Positions 25,173 to 34,076 of a stretch of DNA of 64,000 bases are shown piece by piece (the first letter of the stretch is position 1; the number at the start of each line of letters is the position of its first letter). The notes under the pieces are model-generated. The model had not been told where the DNA came from. It searched no databases and saw only the letters and a program-made list of their open reading frames with translations. This DNA is from UPXZ01 sp049840795 (GTDB lineage Bacteria > Bacteroidota > Bacteroidia > Bacteroidales > Paludibacteraceae), in NCBI GenBank assembly GCA_049840795.1, contig JASGJK010000036.1, positions 1 through 64,000 of the forward strand, given 5' to 3'. The translations under genes were made by a program, and so were the position numbers.

Positions 25173-25997
25173 ATGGCAGTACGCAAATTAAAGCCCACAA
25201 CACCGGGGCAAAGACACAAAATTATTGGTACATTTGACACAATTACTGCAAGTGCACCAGAAAAATCTCTTGTAGTCGGCGGAGGTAAGAGTGGTGGTCG
25301 TAACCATGATGGTAAAATGACCATGCGCTATATCGGAGGCGGACACAAGAAGAAATACAGAGTAATTGACTTCAAACGTAACAAAGATGGTGTTCCCGCC
25401 ACAGTAAACAGTATTCAGTATGACCCGAATCGTTCGGCTCGTATTGCATTGTTGTTTTATGCCGATGGCGAAAAACGTTACATTCTTGCACCAAACGGAT
25501 TGCAAGTAGGTCAAGTAGTACTTTCAGGCGCCGAAGCTGCACCTGAAGTTGGTAATGCATTATTGCTGGCAAACATTCCTCTCGGAACTGTGATTCACAA
25601 TATAGAATTGCGTCCCGGACAAGGAGCTTCTATGGCTCGCTCGGCTGGAACATTTGCTCAGTTAACTTCAAGAGAAGACAAATATGCCATTATCAAATTA
25701 CCTTCCGGTGAAGTAAGAAAAGTGCTTGCATCTTGCAAAGCAACTATCGGAAGTGTCGGAAACTCAGACCACGCATTGGAAAGATCAGGTAAAGCAGGTC
25801 GTTCACGTTGGCTCGGACGTCGTCCACGCGTGAGAGGTGTCGCTATGAACCCCGTTGATCACCCTATGGGAGGTGGTGAAGGTCGTGCGTCAGGTGGTCA
25901 CCCACGTTCACGTAAAGGCTTATTGGCTAAGGGTTACAAAACTCGTCACCCTAAAAAACAATCAAGCCAGTATATTATTGAAAGAAAGAAAAAATAA
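25173..25997 (+). CDS. rplB: 50S ribosomal protein L2
   Basis: 274 aa. AVRKLKPTTPGQRHK, GGGKSGGRNHDGKMTMR, GGGHKKKYR and the C-terminal VRGVAMNPVDHPMGGGEGRASGGHPRS are all present, including the conserved histidine near the peptidyl-transferase centre. Required for subunit association. A 100-bp repeat-filled spacer precedes it and rpsS follows after 22 bp. Confidence 0.98.
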   Translation: MAVRKLKPTTPGQRHKIIGTFDTITASAPEKSLVVGGGKSGGRNHDGKMTMRYIGGGHKKKYRVIDFKRNKDGVPATVNSIQYDPNRSARIALLFYADGEKRYILAPNGLQVGQVVLSGAEAAPEVGNALLLANIPLGTVIHNIELRPGQGASMARSAGTFAQLTSREDKYAIIKLPSGEVRKVLASCKATIGSVGNSDHALERSGKAGRSRWLGRRPRVRGVAMNPVDHPMGGGEGRASGGHPRSRKGLLAKGYKTRHPKKQSSQYIIERKKK

Positions 25998-26019
25998 TTA
26001 GAAAAAAGGAGTAAATAAT

Positions 26020-26286
26020 ATGAGCCGTTCGTTAAAAAAAGGACCATTTATCAATCTGAAGTTGGAGAAAAAAGTGCTTACTATGAATGAAAGCGGTAAA
26101 AAAACCGTAGTAAAAACATGGTCGCGTGCTACAATGATTTCACCGGACTTCGTAGGTCATACAATTGCAGTTCACAATGGAAATAAATTTATTCCCGTGT
26201 ATGTAACCGAAAATATGGTAGGACACAAACTTGGAGAATTTTCTCCAACTCGTATCTTCCGCGGTCACGGAGGTAAAAAGAAATAA
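26020..26286 (+). CDS. rpsS: 30S ribosomal protein S19
   Basis: 88 aa. MSRSLKKGPFINLKL, TWSRATMISPDFVGHTIAVHNG and GHKLGEFSPTRIFRGHGG match the family. S19 forms the head bridge with S13. AAAGGAG ~8 bp upstream supports the start. Confidence 0.98.
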   Translation: MSRSLKKGPFINLKLEKKVLTMNESGKKTVVKTWSRATMISPDFVGHTIAVHNGNKFIPVYVTENMVGHKLGEFSPTRIFRGHGGKKK

Positions 26287-26333
26287 TCCATTGAAATAAA
26301 ATTTTAGAAAAATAAAAAAGTTAGAACATAACA

Positions 26334-26745
26334 ATGGGTGCAAGAAAAAAAATATCAGCCGAAGCAAGAAAAGAAGCATTGAAAACTCAGTATTTTGCTA
26401 AACTCAACGGCGTTCCTACTTCTCCACGAAAAATGCGTTTAGTTGCAGATATGATTCGCGGAATGGAAGTGAACAAAGCCCTTGGCGTATCTGAAGTTTT
26501 CGAACAAAGAAGCTTCCGCTAGAATGGAAAAATTGTTGAAATCTGCTATCTCAAACTGGGAAATTAAAACCGAACAAAAAGCAGATAACGCAAATTTATA
26601 TGTAAGTGCCGTGTATGTGGATTCAGCTACTATGCTGAAACGTTTACGTACCGCTCCGCAAGGACGCGGATACCGTATCCGCAAGCGCTCAAATCACGTA
26701 ACACTTTTTGTGGATACAAAAACTACTAATGATACTCAAAATTAA
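26334..26745 (+). CDS. rplV: 50S ribosomal protein L22 (frame broken by one extra base)
   Basis: The first frame carries ISAEARKEALK, NGVPTSPRKMRLVADMIRG and NKALGV, then goes astray. The next frame resumes at LKFSNKEASARMEKLLKSAI and continues to PQGRGYRIRKRSNHVTLF. One extra base near 26490 explains the break; without it the protein is 136 aa, as expected for a Bacteroidetes L22. L22 lines the exit tunnel and is essential, so a sequence error is much more likely than a lesion. Confidence 0.93.
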
Positions 26746-26750
26746 GCACG

Positions 26751-27488
26751 ATGGGACAGAAGACAAATCCGATAAGTAATCGTTTAGGAATCATCAGAGG
26801 ATGGGATTCTAACTGGTATGGCGGAAACAATTACGGAGATACCATACTTGAAGACAGCAAAATCAGAAAATACTTGAACGCCCGTCTTGCTAAAGCCAGT
26901 GTATCACGTATCGTCATCGAACGTACATTAAAATTAGTTACCATCACAGTTTGCACAGCCCGCCCCGGTATCATTATCGGTAAAGGCGGTCAGGAAGTGG
27001 ATAAACTCAAAGAAGAATTGAAAAAAATCACCGACAAGGAGATTCAGATCAATATCTTTGAAATTAAACGCCCCGAGCTTGATGCAGTAATTGTAGCTAA
27101 CAATGTAGCTCGCCAAGTAGAAGGAAAAATAGCCTACCGTCGCGCGGTAAAAATGGCAATTGCTTCTACAATGCGTCTCGGTGCCGAAGGAATCAAGATA
27201 CAAGTATCTGGTCGTTTGAACGGCGCAGAAATGGCACGTTCTGAAATGTATAAAGAAGGAAGAACTCCTCTGCATACCTTTAGAGCCGATATTGATTATG
27301 CACACGCAGAAGCATTGACCAAAGTGGGTATTATCGGTATCAAAGTATGGATTTGCCGTGGTGAAATATACGGTAAAAAAGACTTAGCTCCTTCCTTTAC
27401 TTCGGGAAAAGAAACAGGCGGACGTAATAATAACGACCGTGGTGGAAATGACCGTGGAGGAAAAGGATTTAGAAAAAGAAAAAAATAA
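26751..27488 (+). CDS. rpsC: 30S ribosomal protein S3
   Basis: 245 aa. GQKTNPISNRLG, the KH-domain motif RPGIIIGKGGQEVDKL and VSGRLNGAEMARSE are typical; S3 forms part of the mRNA entry helicase site. The C-terminal ~25 residues are Asn/Arg/Gly/Asp-rich (repeats of DRGGN type) followed by a basic end, a disordered tail beyond the folded domain. Confidence 0.98.
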   Translation: MGQKTNPISNRLGIIRGWDSNWYGGNNYGDTILEDSKIRKYLNARLAKASVSRIVIERTLKLVTITVCTARPGIIIGKGGQEVDKLKEELKKITDKEIQINIFEIKRPELDAVIVANNVARQVEGKIAYRRAVKMAIASTMRLGAEGIKIQVSGRLNGAEMARSEMYKEGRTPLHTFRADIDYAHAEALTKVGIIGIKVWICRGEIYGKKDLAPSFTSGKETGGRNNNDRGGNDRGGKGFRKRKK

Positions 27489-27519
27489 ACTGTATTAATG
27501 AATTTGATTTAAGGAAATT

Positions 27520-27954
27520 ATGTTACAACCTAAAAAAACAAAGTTCAGAAGACAGCAAAAGGGGCGCATGAAAGGGAATGCCCAAAGAGGTCACGAGTTA
27601 GCATTCGGTTCTTTCGGAATTAAATCGTTACAATCGAAATGGCTTACCGGACGTCAGATTGAAGCCGCCCGTATTGCTGTAACACGTTATATGCAACGTC
27701 AAGGACAAATATGGATACGTGTTTTTCCAGATAAACCTATCACCAAAAAACCAGCCGAAGTACGTATGGGTAAAGGGAAAGGAGCACCGGAAGGATTCGT
27801 AGCACCGGTAACTCCGGGACGTATCATACTTGAAGTAGAAGGCGTATCTTTCGAAATAGCAAAAGAAGCACTACGCCTTGCTGCACAGAAGTTACCAGTT
27901 ACCACTCGTTTTGTGGTAAGACGAGATTATGACACAACCGAACAAAACGCGTAA
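27520..27954 (+). CDS. rplP: 50S ribosomal protein L16
   Basis: 144 aa. MLQPKKTKFRRQQKGRMKG at the start, FGSFGIKSLQ, RQGQIWIRVFPDKPITKKP and MGKGKGAPEGFVAPV are intact. The arginine in the GRQIEAARIAVTRYM region is near the hydroxylated position known in E. coli. Binds near the A site. Confidence 0.98.
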   Translation: MLQPKKTKFRRQQKGRMKGNAQRGHELAFGSFGIKSLQSKWLTGRQIEAARIAVTRYMQRQGQIWIRVFPDKPITKKPAEVRMGKGKGAPEGFVAPVTPGRIILEVEGVSFEIAKEALRLAAQKLPVTTRFVVRRDYDTTEQNA

Positions 27955-27959
27955 GGAAT

Positions 27960-28160
27960 ATGAAAATCAGGGAAATTAAAGAATTAACAGACAAAGAGAT
28001 TCAAGAACGCTTGGATGCAGAAAATGTGCATTTAACCCGCTTGAAATTAAATCACTCTATTTCTCCGCAGGATAATCCAATGCAAATCAAAGAAGTACGT
28101 CGTACCATTGCTCGTTTTGCAACAGAATTACGTCAGAGAGAATTAACAAACAAAAAGTAA
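27960..28160 (+). CDS. rpmC: 50S ribosomal protein L29
   Basis: 66 aa, two-helix protein at the tunnel exit next to L23. Marks: KIREIKELTDKEIQERL and the C-terminal RRTIARFATELRQRE. It begins 5 bp after rplP, and rpsQ follows after 7 bp. Confidence 0.96.
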   Translation: MKIREIKELTDKEIQERLDAENVHLTRLKLNHSISPQDNPMQIKEVRRTIARFATELRQRELTNKK

Positions 28161-28167
28161 GAGTCTG

Positions 28168-28425
28168 ATGGAAACAAGAAATTTAAGAAAAGTAAGAACG
28201 GGTGTAGTATTCAGCAGCAAAATGGATAAAACCATCACCGTAGCTGTGAAGTGGAAAGAAAAACACCCTATTTACGGAAAATTCGTAAATAAGACCAAAA
28301 AATACCACGCTCACGACGAAAAAAACGAATGCAATGCCGGTGATACCGTAAGCATTATGGAAACACGTCCGCTGAGTAAAACTAAAAGATGGAGATTAAT
28401 AGAAATTATCGAAAGAGCGAAGTAA
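28168..28425 (+). CDS. rpsQ: 30S ribosomal protein S17
   Basis: 85 aa OB-fold protein. RNLRKVRTGVVFSSKMDKTITV, HPIYGKFVNKTKKYHAHDE and ETRPLSKTKRWRL match the family. Binds the 5' domain of 16S rRNA early in assembly. Confidence 0.97.
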   Translation: METRNLRKVRTGVVFSSKMDKTITVAVKWKEKHPIYGKFVNKTKKYHAHDEKNECNAGDTVSIMETRPLSKTKRWRLIEIIERAK

Positions 28426-28429
28426 GAAT

Positions 28430-28795
28430 ATGATACAACAAGAATCAAGATTAATCGTAGCTGACAACAGTGGCGCTAAAGTAGCACTCTGTATCAGAGT
28501 ATTGGGAGGAACAGGAAAGCGTTATGCTTCACTTGGCGATATCATCGTTGTAACTGTAAAGAACGTGATTCCTTCCAGTGATATGAAGAAAGGAACAGTA
28601 TCAAAAGCCGTAGTGGTACGTACTAAAAAAGAAGTACGTCGTGCCGACGGGTCTTACATCCGTTTCGACGATAACGCTTGTGTGCTTTTGAATAATGCAG
28701 GTGAAATTCGCGGAAGCCGTATCTTTGGTCCGGTAGCACGTGAATTACGCGCTACAAATATGAAAATTATATCACTTGCACCTGAGGTGCTTTAA
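28430..28795 (+). CDS. rplN: 50S ribosomal protein L14
   Basis: 121 aa. MIQQESRLIVADNSGAKVALCIRV... marks the N-terminus; further marks are VVVRTKKEVRR, GSYIRFDDNACVLLN and RIFGPVARELR. L14 forms intersubunit bridges and is the docking site of the silencing factor RsfS. Confidence 0.98.
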   Translation: MIQQESRLIVADNSGAKVALCIRVLGGTGKRYASLGDIIVVTVKNVIPSSDMKKGTVSKAVVVRTKKEVRRADGSYIRFDDNACVLLNNAGEIRGSRIFGPVARELRATNMKIISLAPEVL

Positions 28796-28818
28796 TCAAC
28801 ACGAAAAAGAATAAAGTG

Positions 28819-29130
28819 ATGAGCAAATTACACATTAAAAAAGGTGATACCGTCTATGTGAACACCGGGATTGACAAAGGCAAAACCGGACGTGTGTTGG
28901 AAGTTCTTGTGAAAGAACAACGCGCTATTGTAGAAGGAATCAATATGGTATCAAAAAGTACCAAACCGAATGCAAAATCTCCACAAGGAGGTATTATTAA
29001 ACAAGAAGCTTCTATTCATATTTCAAACTTGAATCCTGTGGAAAAAGGTAAACCTGTTCGCGTGGGACGCAAATTGAATAAAGAAGGAAAGCTGGTACGT
29101 ATTTCTAAAAGAACAGGAGAGGAAATCTAA
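28819..29130 (+). CDS. rplX: 50S ribosomal protein L24
   Basis: 103 aa from ATG 28819; a GTG directly in front (28816) is in frame but the ATG is preferred. KLHIKKGDTVYVNTGIDKGKTG is the KOW motif. Also EGINMVSKSTKP and GGIIKQEASIHISN. L24 starts 50S assembly. Confidence 0.97.
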   Translation: MSKLHIKKGDTVYVNTGIDKGKTGRVLEVLVKEQRAIVEGINMVSKSTKPNAKSPQGGIIKQEASIHISNLNPVEKGKPVRVGRKLNKEGKLVRISKRTGEEI

Positions 29131-29132
29131 AT

Positions 29133-29678
29133 ATGAACACAGCAAGTCTAAAAAATGATTACAAAGAACGTATCGTTCCTGTCTTGATGAAAGAATTCAG
29201 CTATTCATCAGTAATGCAAGCACCAAAACTTGAGAAAATTGTTTTGAATCAAGGATTGGGAGTTGCCGTAGCTGATAAGAAAATAATCGATACGGCTATC
29301 AACGAGATGACCACAATCACCGGTCAAAAAGCAGTAGCTACTCTTTCAAAGAAAGACATTTCAAACTTCAAAGTACGTAAAAAAATGCCAATCGGTGTAC
29401 GTGTTACATTGCGTGGCGAGCAAATGTACGAGTTTTTGGAACGTTTAGTACGTGTAGCTTTACCACGTATCCGCGACTTCAAAGGAATAGAAAACAAATT
29501 TGACGGACGCGGTAACTATACGCTTGGTATCGAGGAACAAATTATATTTCCGGAAATTAATATCGATGGCATCAGTCGTATTTTGGGTATGAACATTACA
29601 TTTGTAACCTCTGCTCAAACCGACGAAGAAGGCTATGCGCTATTAAGAGAATTTGGATTACCATTTAAGAAAAACTAA
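29133..29678 (+). CDS. rplE: 50S ribosomal protein L5
   Basis: 181 aa. LVLKMKEF-type N-terminus (here VPVLMKEFSYSSVMQAPKL), GQKAVATLSKKDISNFKVR, GVRVTLRGEQMYEFLERL and FPEINIDGI are typical. Binds 5S rRNA and the P-site tRNA elbow. Confidence 0.98.
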   Translation: MNTASLKNDYKERIVPVLMKEFSYSSVMQAPKLEKIVLNQGLGVAVADKKIIDTAINEMTTITGQKAVATLSKKDISNFKVRKKMPIGVRVTLRGEQMYEFLERLVRVALPRIRDFKGIENKFDGRGNYTLGIEEQIIFPEINIDGISRILGMNITFVTSAQTDEEGYALLREFGLPFKKN

Positions 29679-29691
29679 ATAAAATAGTACA

Positions 29692-29961
29692 ATGGCAAAA
29701 GAATCAATGAAAGCCCGTGAGGTAAAAAGAGCTAAACTGATCGCAAAATATGCAGAAAAACGCGCCAAGTTTATTGAAGAAGGTAACTACGACTTGTTAC
29801 AAACACTTCCCAGAAACTCATCGCCAATTCGCATACACAACCGCTGTAAAATCACCGGTCGTCCAAAAGGATATATGCGTCAGTTTGGAATTTCACGTAT
29901 TCAATTTCGTGAAATGGCTTCAAAAGGGCTAATTCCGGGAGTAAAAAAAGCAAGCTGGTAG
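29692..29961 (+). CDS. rpsN: 30S ribosomal protein S14 (zinc-free type)
   Basis: 89 aa. KESMKAREVKRAKL, LPRNSSPIRIHNRCKITGRPKG and GISRIQFREMASKGLIPG are present. The longer, zinc-free form: the CxxC pairs of the short S14 are absent and only one cysteine remains. A 137-bp spacer with a large hairpin follows. Confidence 0.97.
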   Translation: MAKESMKAREVKRAKLIAKYAEKRAKFIEEGNYDLLQTLPRNSSPIRIHNRCKITGRPKGYMRQFGISRIQFREMASKGLIPGVKKASW

Positions 29962-29971
29962 TGGTGTTAAG

Positions 29972-30025
29972 TTAATTTGTCGAATAGTTAATTGGTTATG
30001 TTTGAAAAACCAATTGACAAATTAA
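29972..30025. repeat. Long hairpin in the rpsN-rpsH spacer
   Basis: The right arm AACCAATTGACAAATTAA (30008-30025) pairs with TTAATTTGTC (29972-29981) and AATTGGTT (29990-29997), an 18-bp stem interrupted on the left by an 8-nt bulge. The word AGTTAATT recurs in the left arm (29970s and 29980s). A CCCGATGTCGGG palindrome lies a little downstream at ~30064. Confidence 0.65.
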
Positions 30026-30063
30026 TTGATCTACCAATCAACTATATATAATAATTAAATATT

Positions 30064-30080
30064 GTCCCGATGTCGGGATC
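30064..30080. repeat. TCCCGATGTCGGGA palindrome
   Basis: A GC-rich palindrome of 14 bp (TCCCGATGTCGGGA) in an AT-rich spacer, 20 bp before rpsH. Palindromes of this kind are dispersed in Bacteroidetes genomes. Confidence 0.5.
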
Positions 30081-30098
30081 AATTTAAAACAAAAACAA

Positions 30099-30493
30099 AT
30101 GACAGATCCTATTGCAGATTATTTAACTAGACTAAGGAATGCCATCAAAGCGAATCATCGCGTAGTGGAAGTTCCTGCGTCTAACTTAAAAAAAGAAATG
30201 ACCCGGATATTGCTTGAAAAAGGCTATATCTTAAACTACAAATTTGTAGAAGACGGGACACAAGGCTTAATCAAGATAGCCTTAAAATACGATCCGGTTA
30301 ACAAAGTTAACTCTATCAAAAGTTTAAAAGAGTATCAACACCAGGTCTTCGTCAATACGTAGGTTACAAAGAAATACCACGCGTATTAAACGGATTAGGT
30401 ATTGCCATTCTTTCTACTTCAAAAGGTGTGATGACAGACAAAGAAGCCAAAGAACTTAAAATCGGTGGCGAAGTTTTATGTTATGTTTATTAA
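30099..30493 (+). CDS. rpsH: 30S ribosomal protein S8 (frame broken by one missing base)
   Basis: MTDPIADYLTRLRNAIKANH, VPASNLKKEMTRIL and the first ~75 residues are in one frame. After SIKSLK the frame breaks at a run of four A (30326-30329). Adding one A restores RVSTPGLRQYVGYKEIPRVLNGLG and LSTSKGVMTDKEAKELKIGGEVLCYVY, with a stop at 30493: 131 aa, the family length. S8 is essential and binds 16S rRNA centrally. Confidence 0.93.
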
Positions 30494-30512
30494 TTTATAG
30501 GAGAAAAGAAGT

Positions 30513-31064
30513 ATGTCAAGAATTGGAAAATTACCTATATCGCTTCCTAAAGGAGTAAGCATTGATACAAAAGACAATGTAGTAACAGTAAAAGGACCTA
30601 AAGGTGAATTGTCTCAACAAATAGCCCCTGCTATTGAGGTGAAAGTTGAAGATGGTGAAGTAATAGTTAGCAGACCCAACGACGAAAAGCAAAATCGCGC
30701 ATTTCACGGTTTGTATCGCGCACTCATACAAAATATGATTGTTGGGGTTTCAGAAGGATACAAAAAAACAATGGAATTGGTCGGTGTAGGTTATCGTGCA
30801 TCAAATACAGGTAATGTATTGGAACTTTCATTGGGGTATTCACATATGATTTATTTGCAGTTGCCAAACGAAGTTAAAGTGGAAACCAAAAGTGAACGTA
30901 ACCAAAACCCATTAATCATCTTGGAAAGTAACGACAAACAATTATTAGGACAAGTTTGTGCTAAAATTCGCTCGTTCCGCAAACCTGAGCCATATAAAGG
31001 AAAAGGTATCAAGTTCCAAGGGGAAGTTATCCGTCGTAAAGCAGGTAAATCTGCCGGTAAATAA
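30513..31064 (+). CDS. rplF: 50S ribosomal protein L6
   Basis: 183 aa. MSRIGKLPISLPKGV, VTVKGPKGELSQ and the C-terminal KPEPYKGKGIKFQGEVIRRKAGKSAGK are typical. Located near the factor-binding region. A GGAG precedes the start by ~10 bp. Confidence 0.98.
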   Translation: MSRIGKLPISLPKGVSIDTKDNVVTVKGPKGELSQQIAPAIEVKVEDGEVIVSRPNDEKQNRAFHGLYRALIQNMIVGVSEGYKKTMELVGVGYRASNTGNVLELSLGYSHMIYLQLPNEVKVETKSERNQNPLIILESNDKQLLGQVCAKIRSFRKPEPYKGKGIKFQGEVIRRKAGKSAGK

Positions 31065-31084
31065 TAATGTAAACTTTTGAAACT

Positions 31085-31447
31085 ATGTCAGAAAGAAATA
31101 TAAGAAGAAACAAAATAAAAGCACATATCCGTACTAAGATTTCGGGTACGGCGGAAAAACCACGTTTAACCGTTTTTCGCAGCAATACTCAGATTTACGC
31201 GCAAGTAATTGACGATGTTCAAGGCGTAACATTAGCTTCCGCTTCATCGTTGGTAAAAACCGAAAAAGGTGCTAAAAAAGATAAAGTAACAAAAACAGAA
31301 CAAGCTGCCAATGTCGGTAAACTTATTGCCAAGGCTGCCCTTGAAGCTGGAATTAATGAAGTGGTGTTTGACCGTAACGGTTATTTGTATCACGGACGTG
31401 TTAAACAATTAGCTGACGCAGCTCGCGAAGGTGGACTTAAATTTTAA
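31085..31447 (+). CDS. rplR: 50S ribosomal protein L18
   Basis: 120 aa. RNKIKAHIRTKISGTAEKPRL, VFRSNTQIYAQVIDD and FDRNGYLYHGRVKQLADAAREGGL match. Binds 5S rRNA with L5. Confidence 0.97.
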   Translation: MSERNIRRNKIKAHIRTKISGTAEKPRLTVFRSNTQIYAQVIDDVQGVTLASASSLVKTEKGAKKDKVTKTEQAANVGKLIAKAALEAGINEVVFDRNGYLYHGRVKQLADAAREGGLKF

Positions 31448-31455
31448 TAAGAACA

Positions 31456-31974
31456 ATGGCAACAAAAATGAATAAAGTAAAAACTACGAACGACTTAGAA
31501 CTCAAAGATCGTCTTGTAGCTGTAAATCGTGTAACAAAAGTTACAAAAGGAGGACGTGCGTTTAGTTTTTCTGCTATTGTTGTAGTAGGTAACGAAGATG
31601 GAATCGTAGGCTGGGGATTAGGTAAAGCCGGTGAGGTAACTGCGGCAATAGCTAAAGGAACCGAAGCTGCTAAAAAGAACCTGATCAAAGTTCCTGTTTT
31701 GAACGGAACTATTCCTCACGAACAACTATCTAAATTCGGTGGCGCTACAGTTTACATTCAGCCGGCAACAAACGGTACCGGAGTAAAAGCGGGTGGTGCT
31801 ATGCGTGCCGTACTCGAAAGCGTTGGTATTACGGATGTGTTAGCAAAATCAAAAGGTTCGTCCAATCCGCACAACTTAGTAAAAGCGACTATGTTGGCGC
31901 TGGCCGAATTACGCGATGCACACACCGTGGCTCAAAATAGAGGTGTATCATTAAGCACTGTGTTTAACGGATAA
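31456..31974 (+). CDS. rpsE: 30S ribosomal protein S5
   Basis: 172 aa. LKDRLVAVNRVTKVTKGGRAFSF-type start, VVGNEDGIVGWGLGKAGEV, GVKAGGAMRAVLE and GSSNPHNLVKAT are intact. Contributes to decoding accuracy and the mRNA entry channel. Confidence 0.98.
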   Translation: MATKMNKVKTTNDLELKDRLVAVNRVTKVTKGGRAFSFSAIVVVGNEDGIVGWGLGKAGEVTAAIAKGTEAAKKNLIKVPVLNGTIPHEQLSKFGGATVYIQPATNGTGVKAGGAMRAVLESVGITDVLAKSKGSSNPHNLVKATMLALAELRDAHTVAQNRGVSLSTVFNG

Positions 31975-31987
31975 AAAGTAAAAACTT

Positions 31988-32164
31988 ATGGCAACAATAA
32001 AAATCAAACAAGTAAGAAGTAAAATCAAATGCCCAAAAGACCAAAAACTCACATTGGAAGCACTTGGTTTTAAGAAACTGCAGTCCGTAGTTGAACATCA
32101 AGCCACTCCTCAAATATTAGGAATGGTAGCCAAAGTAAAACACTTGGTAGAGGTAATCGATTAA
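31988..32164 (+). CDS. rpmD: 50S ribosomal protein L30
   Basis: 58 aa, found by reading the gap between rpsE and rplO. Translation starts ATIKIKQVRSKIKCPKDQK, continues LEALGFKKLQSVVEH and ends MVAKVKHLVEVID, the L30 pattern. ATG at 31988, 13 bp after rpsE; the position is the conserved one. Confidence 0.95.
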   Translation: MATIKIKQVRSKIKCPKDQKLTLEALGFKKLQSVVEHQATPQILGMVAKVKHLVEVID

Positions 32165-32206
32165 TAATAATTTTGTCACAAAAGACTTTATAAAATATAA
32201 AGAGAT

Positions 32207-32653
32207 ATGAATTTAAGCAATTTAACACCGGCATCCGGTTCAGTAAAAACTCGCAAAAGAGTAGGACGTGGTTCTGGATCCGGTATGGGAGGTACTTCTA
32301 CCCGTGGACACAAAGGAGCAAAATCACGTTCCGGATATTCTCGCAAGATAGGTTTTGAGGGTGGACAAATGCCAATACAACGCCGTTTACCAAAATTCGG
32401 TTTCAAAAACATAAACCGTGTTGAATTCAAAGCTATTAATCTGGAAGTATTGCAAGTATTAGCATCAAGCAAACAACTTGTAAAAATAGGATTAGCAGAG
32501 CTTCGAGAAGCAGGATTCATTTCAAAATCAGATAATGTGAAAATACTCGGCAAAGGCACACTGACCGCTAAATTGGAAGTAGAAGCCAATGCTTTCTCTA
32601 AATCTGCAGAAGAAGCGATCAAAGCAGCAGGTGGAACCGCAACAAAAATTTAA
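32207..32653 (+). CDS. rplO: 50S ribosomal protein L15
   Basis: 148 aa. The Gly/Arg-rich N-terminus (GSVKTRKRVGRGSGSGMGG, then GHKGAKSRSG), FEGGQMPIQRRLPKFGF and the C-terminal AFSKSAEEAIKAAGG are typical. Late-assembly protein of the large subunit. Confidence 0.97.
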   Translation: MNLSNLTPASGSVKTRKRVGRGSGSGMGGTSTRGHKGAKSRSGYSRKIGFEGGQMPIQRRLPKFGFKNINRVEFKAINLEVLQVLASSKQLVKIGLAELREAGFISKSDNVKILGKGTLTAKLEVEANAFSKSAEEAIKAAGGTATKI

Positions 32654-32659
32654 AAGAAG

Positions 32660-34002
32660 ATGAAAAAACTCATTGAGACTTTAAAAATATTTGGAAAATA
32701 GAGGACTTGAGAAGCCGTCTGTTAACTACATTCTTATTTGTGTTGGTTTACAGATTCGGTTCTTATGTTGTCTTACCGGGTATTGATGCAAATGCCTTAG
32801 CAAGCCTCAAAGCACAAACAAGTGGTGGTATTATGGCACTGCTTGATATGTTTTCAGGAGGTGCATTTCAAAATGCGTCCATCTTTGCGTTGGGAATTAT
32901 GCCTTATATATCTGCTTCCATTGTAATTCAGTTATTAGGTATGGCAGTACCTACTTTTCAGAAATTACAAAGAGAAGGCGAAAGTGGTCAACGTAAAATG
33001 AACCAATATACACGTTATTTAACGGTGATAATCTTGGCCCTTCAAGGACCTTCTTATATGGCTAATTTGAACGTTCAATTGCGTTCGGCAGGTTCCGAGT
33101 TACCCGGCGGATTTTTCTTTATCATAACATCAACCGTAATTTTAGCCGCCGGTAGTATGTTTGTAATGTGGCTCGGAGAGCGTATTACAGATAAGGGTAT
33201 TGGTAACGGTATATCTTTCATTATTATGATTGGTATTATATCACGTTTACCAAGTGCGCTTTTGAAGGAATTCAACTCCAGATTATATTCGTCAGGCGGT
33301 GGTTTGGTAATGTTCTTGTTAGAAATTGTAATATTATTGGTGGTGATTGGTTTTGCCATCCTCTTAGTACAAGGCACAAGAAAAATTCCCGTTCAATATG
33401 CCAAACGAATTGTAGGGAACAAACAGTACGGAGGTGTACGTCAATACATTCCGCTTAAAGTTAATGCAGCTGGTGTTATGCCAATTATTTTTGCTCAGGC
33501 GATTATGTTTATTCCGGCTGCCATCGCAGGATATTCAAATTCTGAAAATCTACACAGTTTCATTGGTTCGTTTACACGATACACAAGTATTCCTTACAAC
33601 GCACTTTCAGCTATACTTATCATCGCATTCACTTATTTTTATACTGCGATTACCGTTAATCCGGTACAGATGGCAGAAGATATGAAACGCAATAATGGAT
33701 TTATTCCAGGAATAAAACCCGGAAAAAAGACCGCAGAATATCTTGACTTGATTATGTCTCGAATCACACTACCGGGATCAATATTTTTGGCGCTGATAGC
33801 CATACTTCCTGCATTTGCATCGATGTTTGGTATGACGCACGAATTTGCTCAATTTTTTGGAGGTACTTCGTTGCTAATCTTGGTGGGTGTAATATTAGAT
33901 ACTTTACAGCAAGTAGAAAGTCACTTGTTGATGCGTCATTACGATGGTTTATTAAAATCAGGTAGAATAAAAGGACGCACCGGCGGTGTATCTGCATACT
34001 AA
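32660..34002 (+). CDS. secY: Protein translocase subunit SecY (frame broken by one missing base)
   Basis: Ten-helix channel of the Sec translocon. The ATG at 32660 opens MKKLIETLK, then the frame stops after a run of five A (32683-32687). Adding one A gives NIWKIEDLRSRLLTTFLFVLVYRFG in frame with the rest, 447 aa in total. Further marks: MALLDMFSGGAFQNASIFALGI plug region and MYYAAITVNP-like helices (YFYTAITVNPVQMAEDMK). Without the repair only a TTG start at 32707 would be available, losing the amphipathic first helix. Confidence 0.95.
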
Positions 34003-34076
34003 ACAGAATATAGATGACAAATCCACAGACTGATAAACAAGCCTGTGGATTTGAAATCCGAAATAGTATAAAGAAA

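Noticed and set aside
26334..26745. Programmed frameshift in rplV or rpoA
   Set aside because: No slippery heptamer with downstream structure was recognised, the shift signs differ between genes, and similar breaks occur across unrelated genes.
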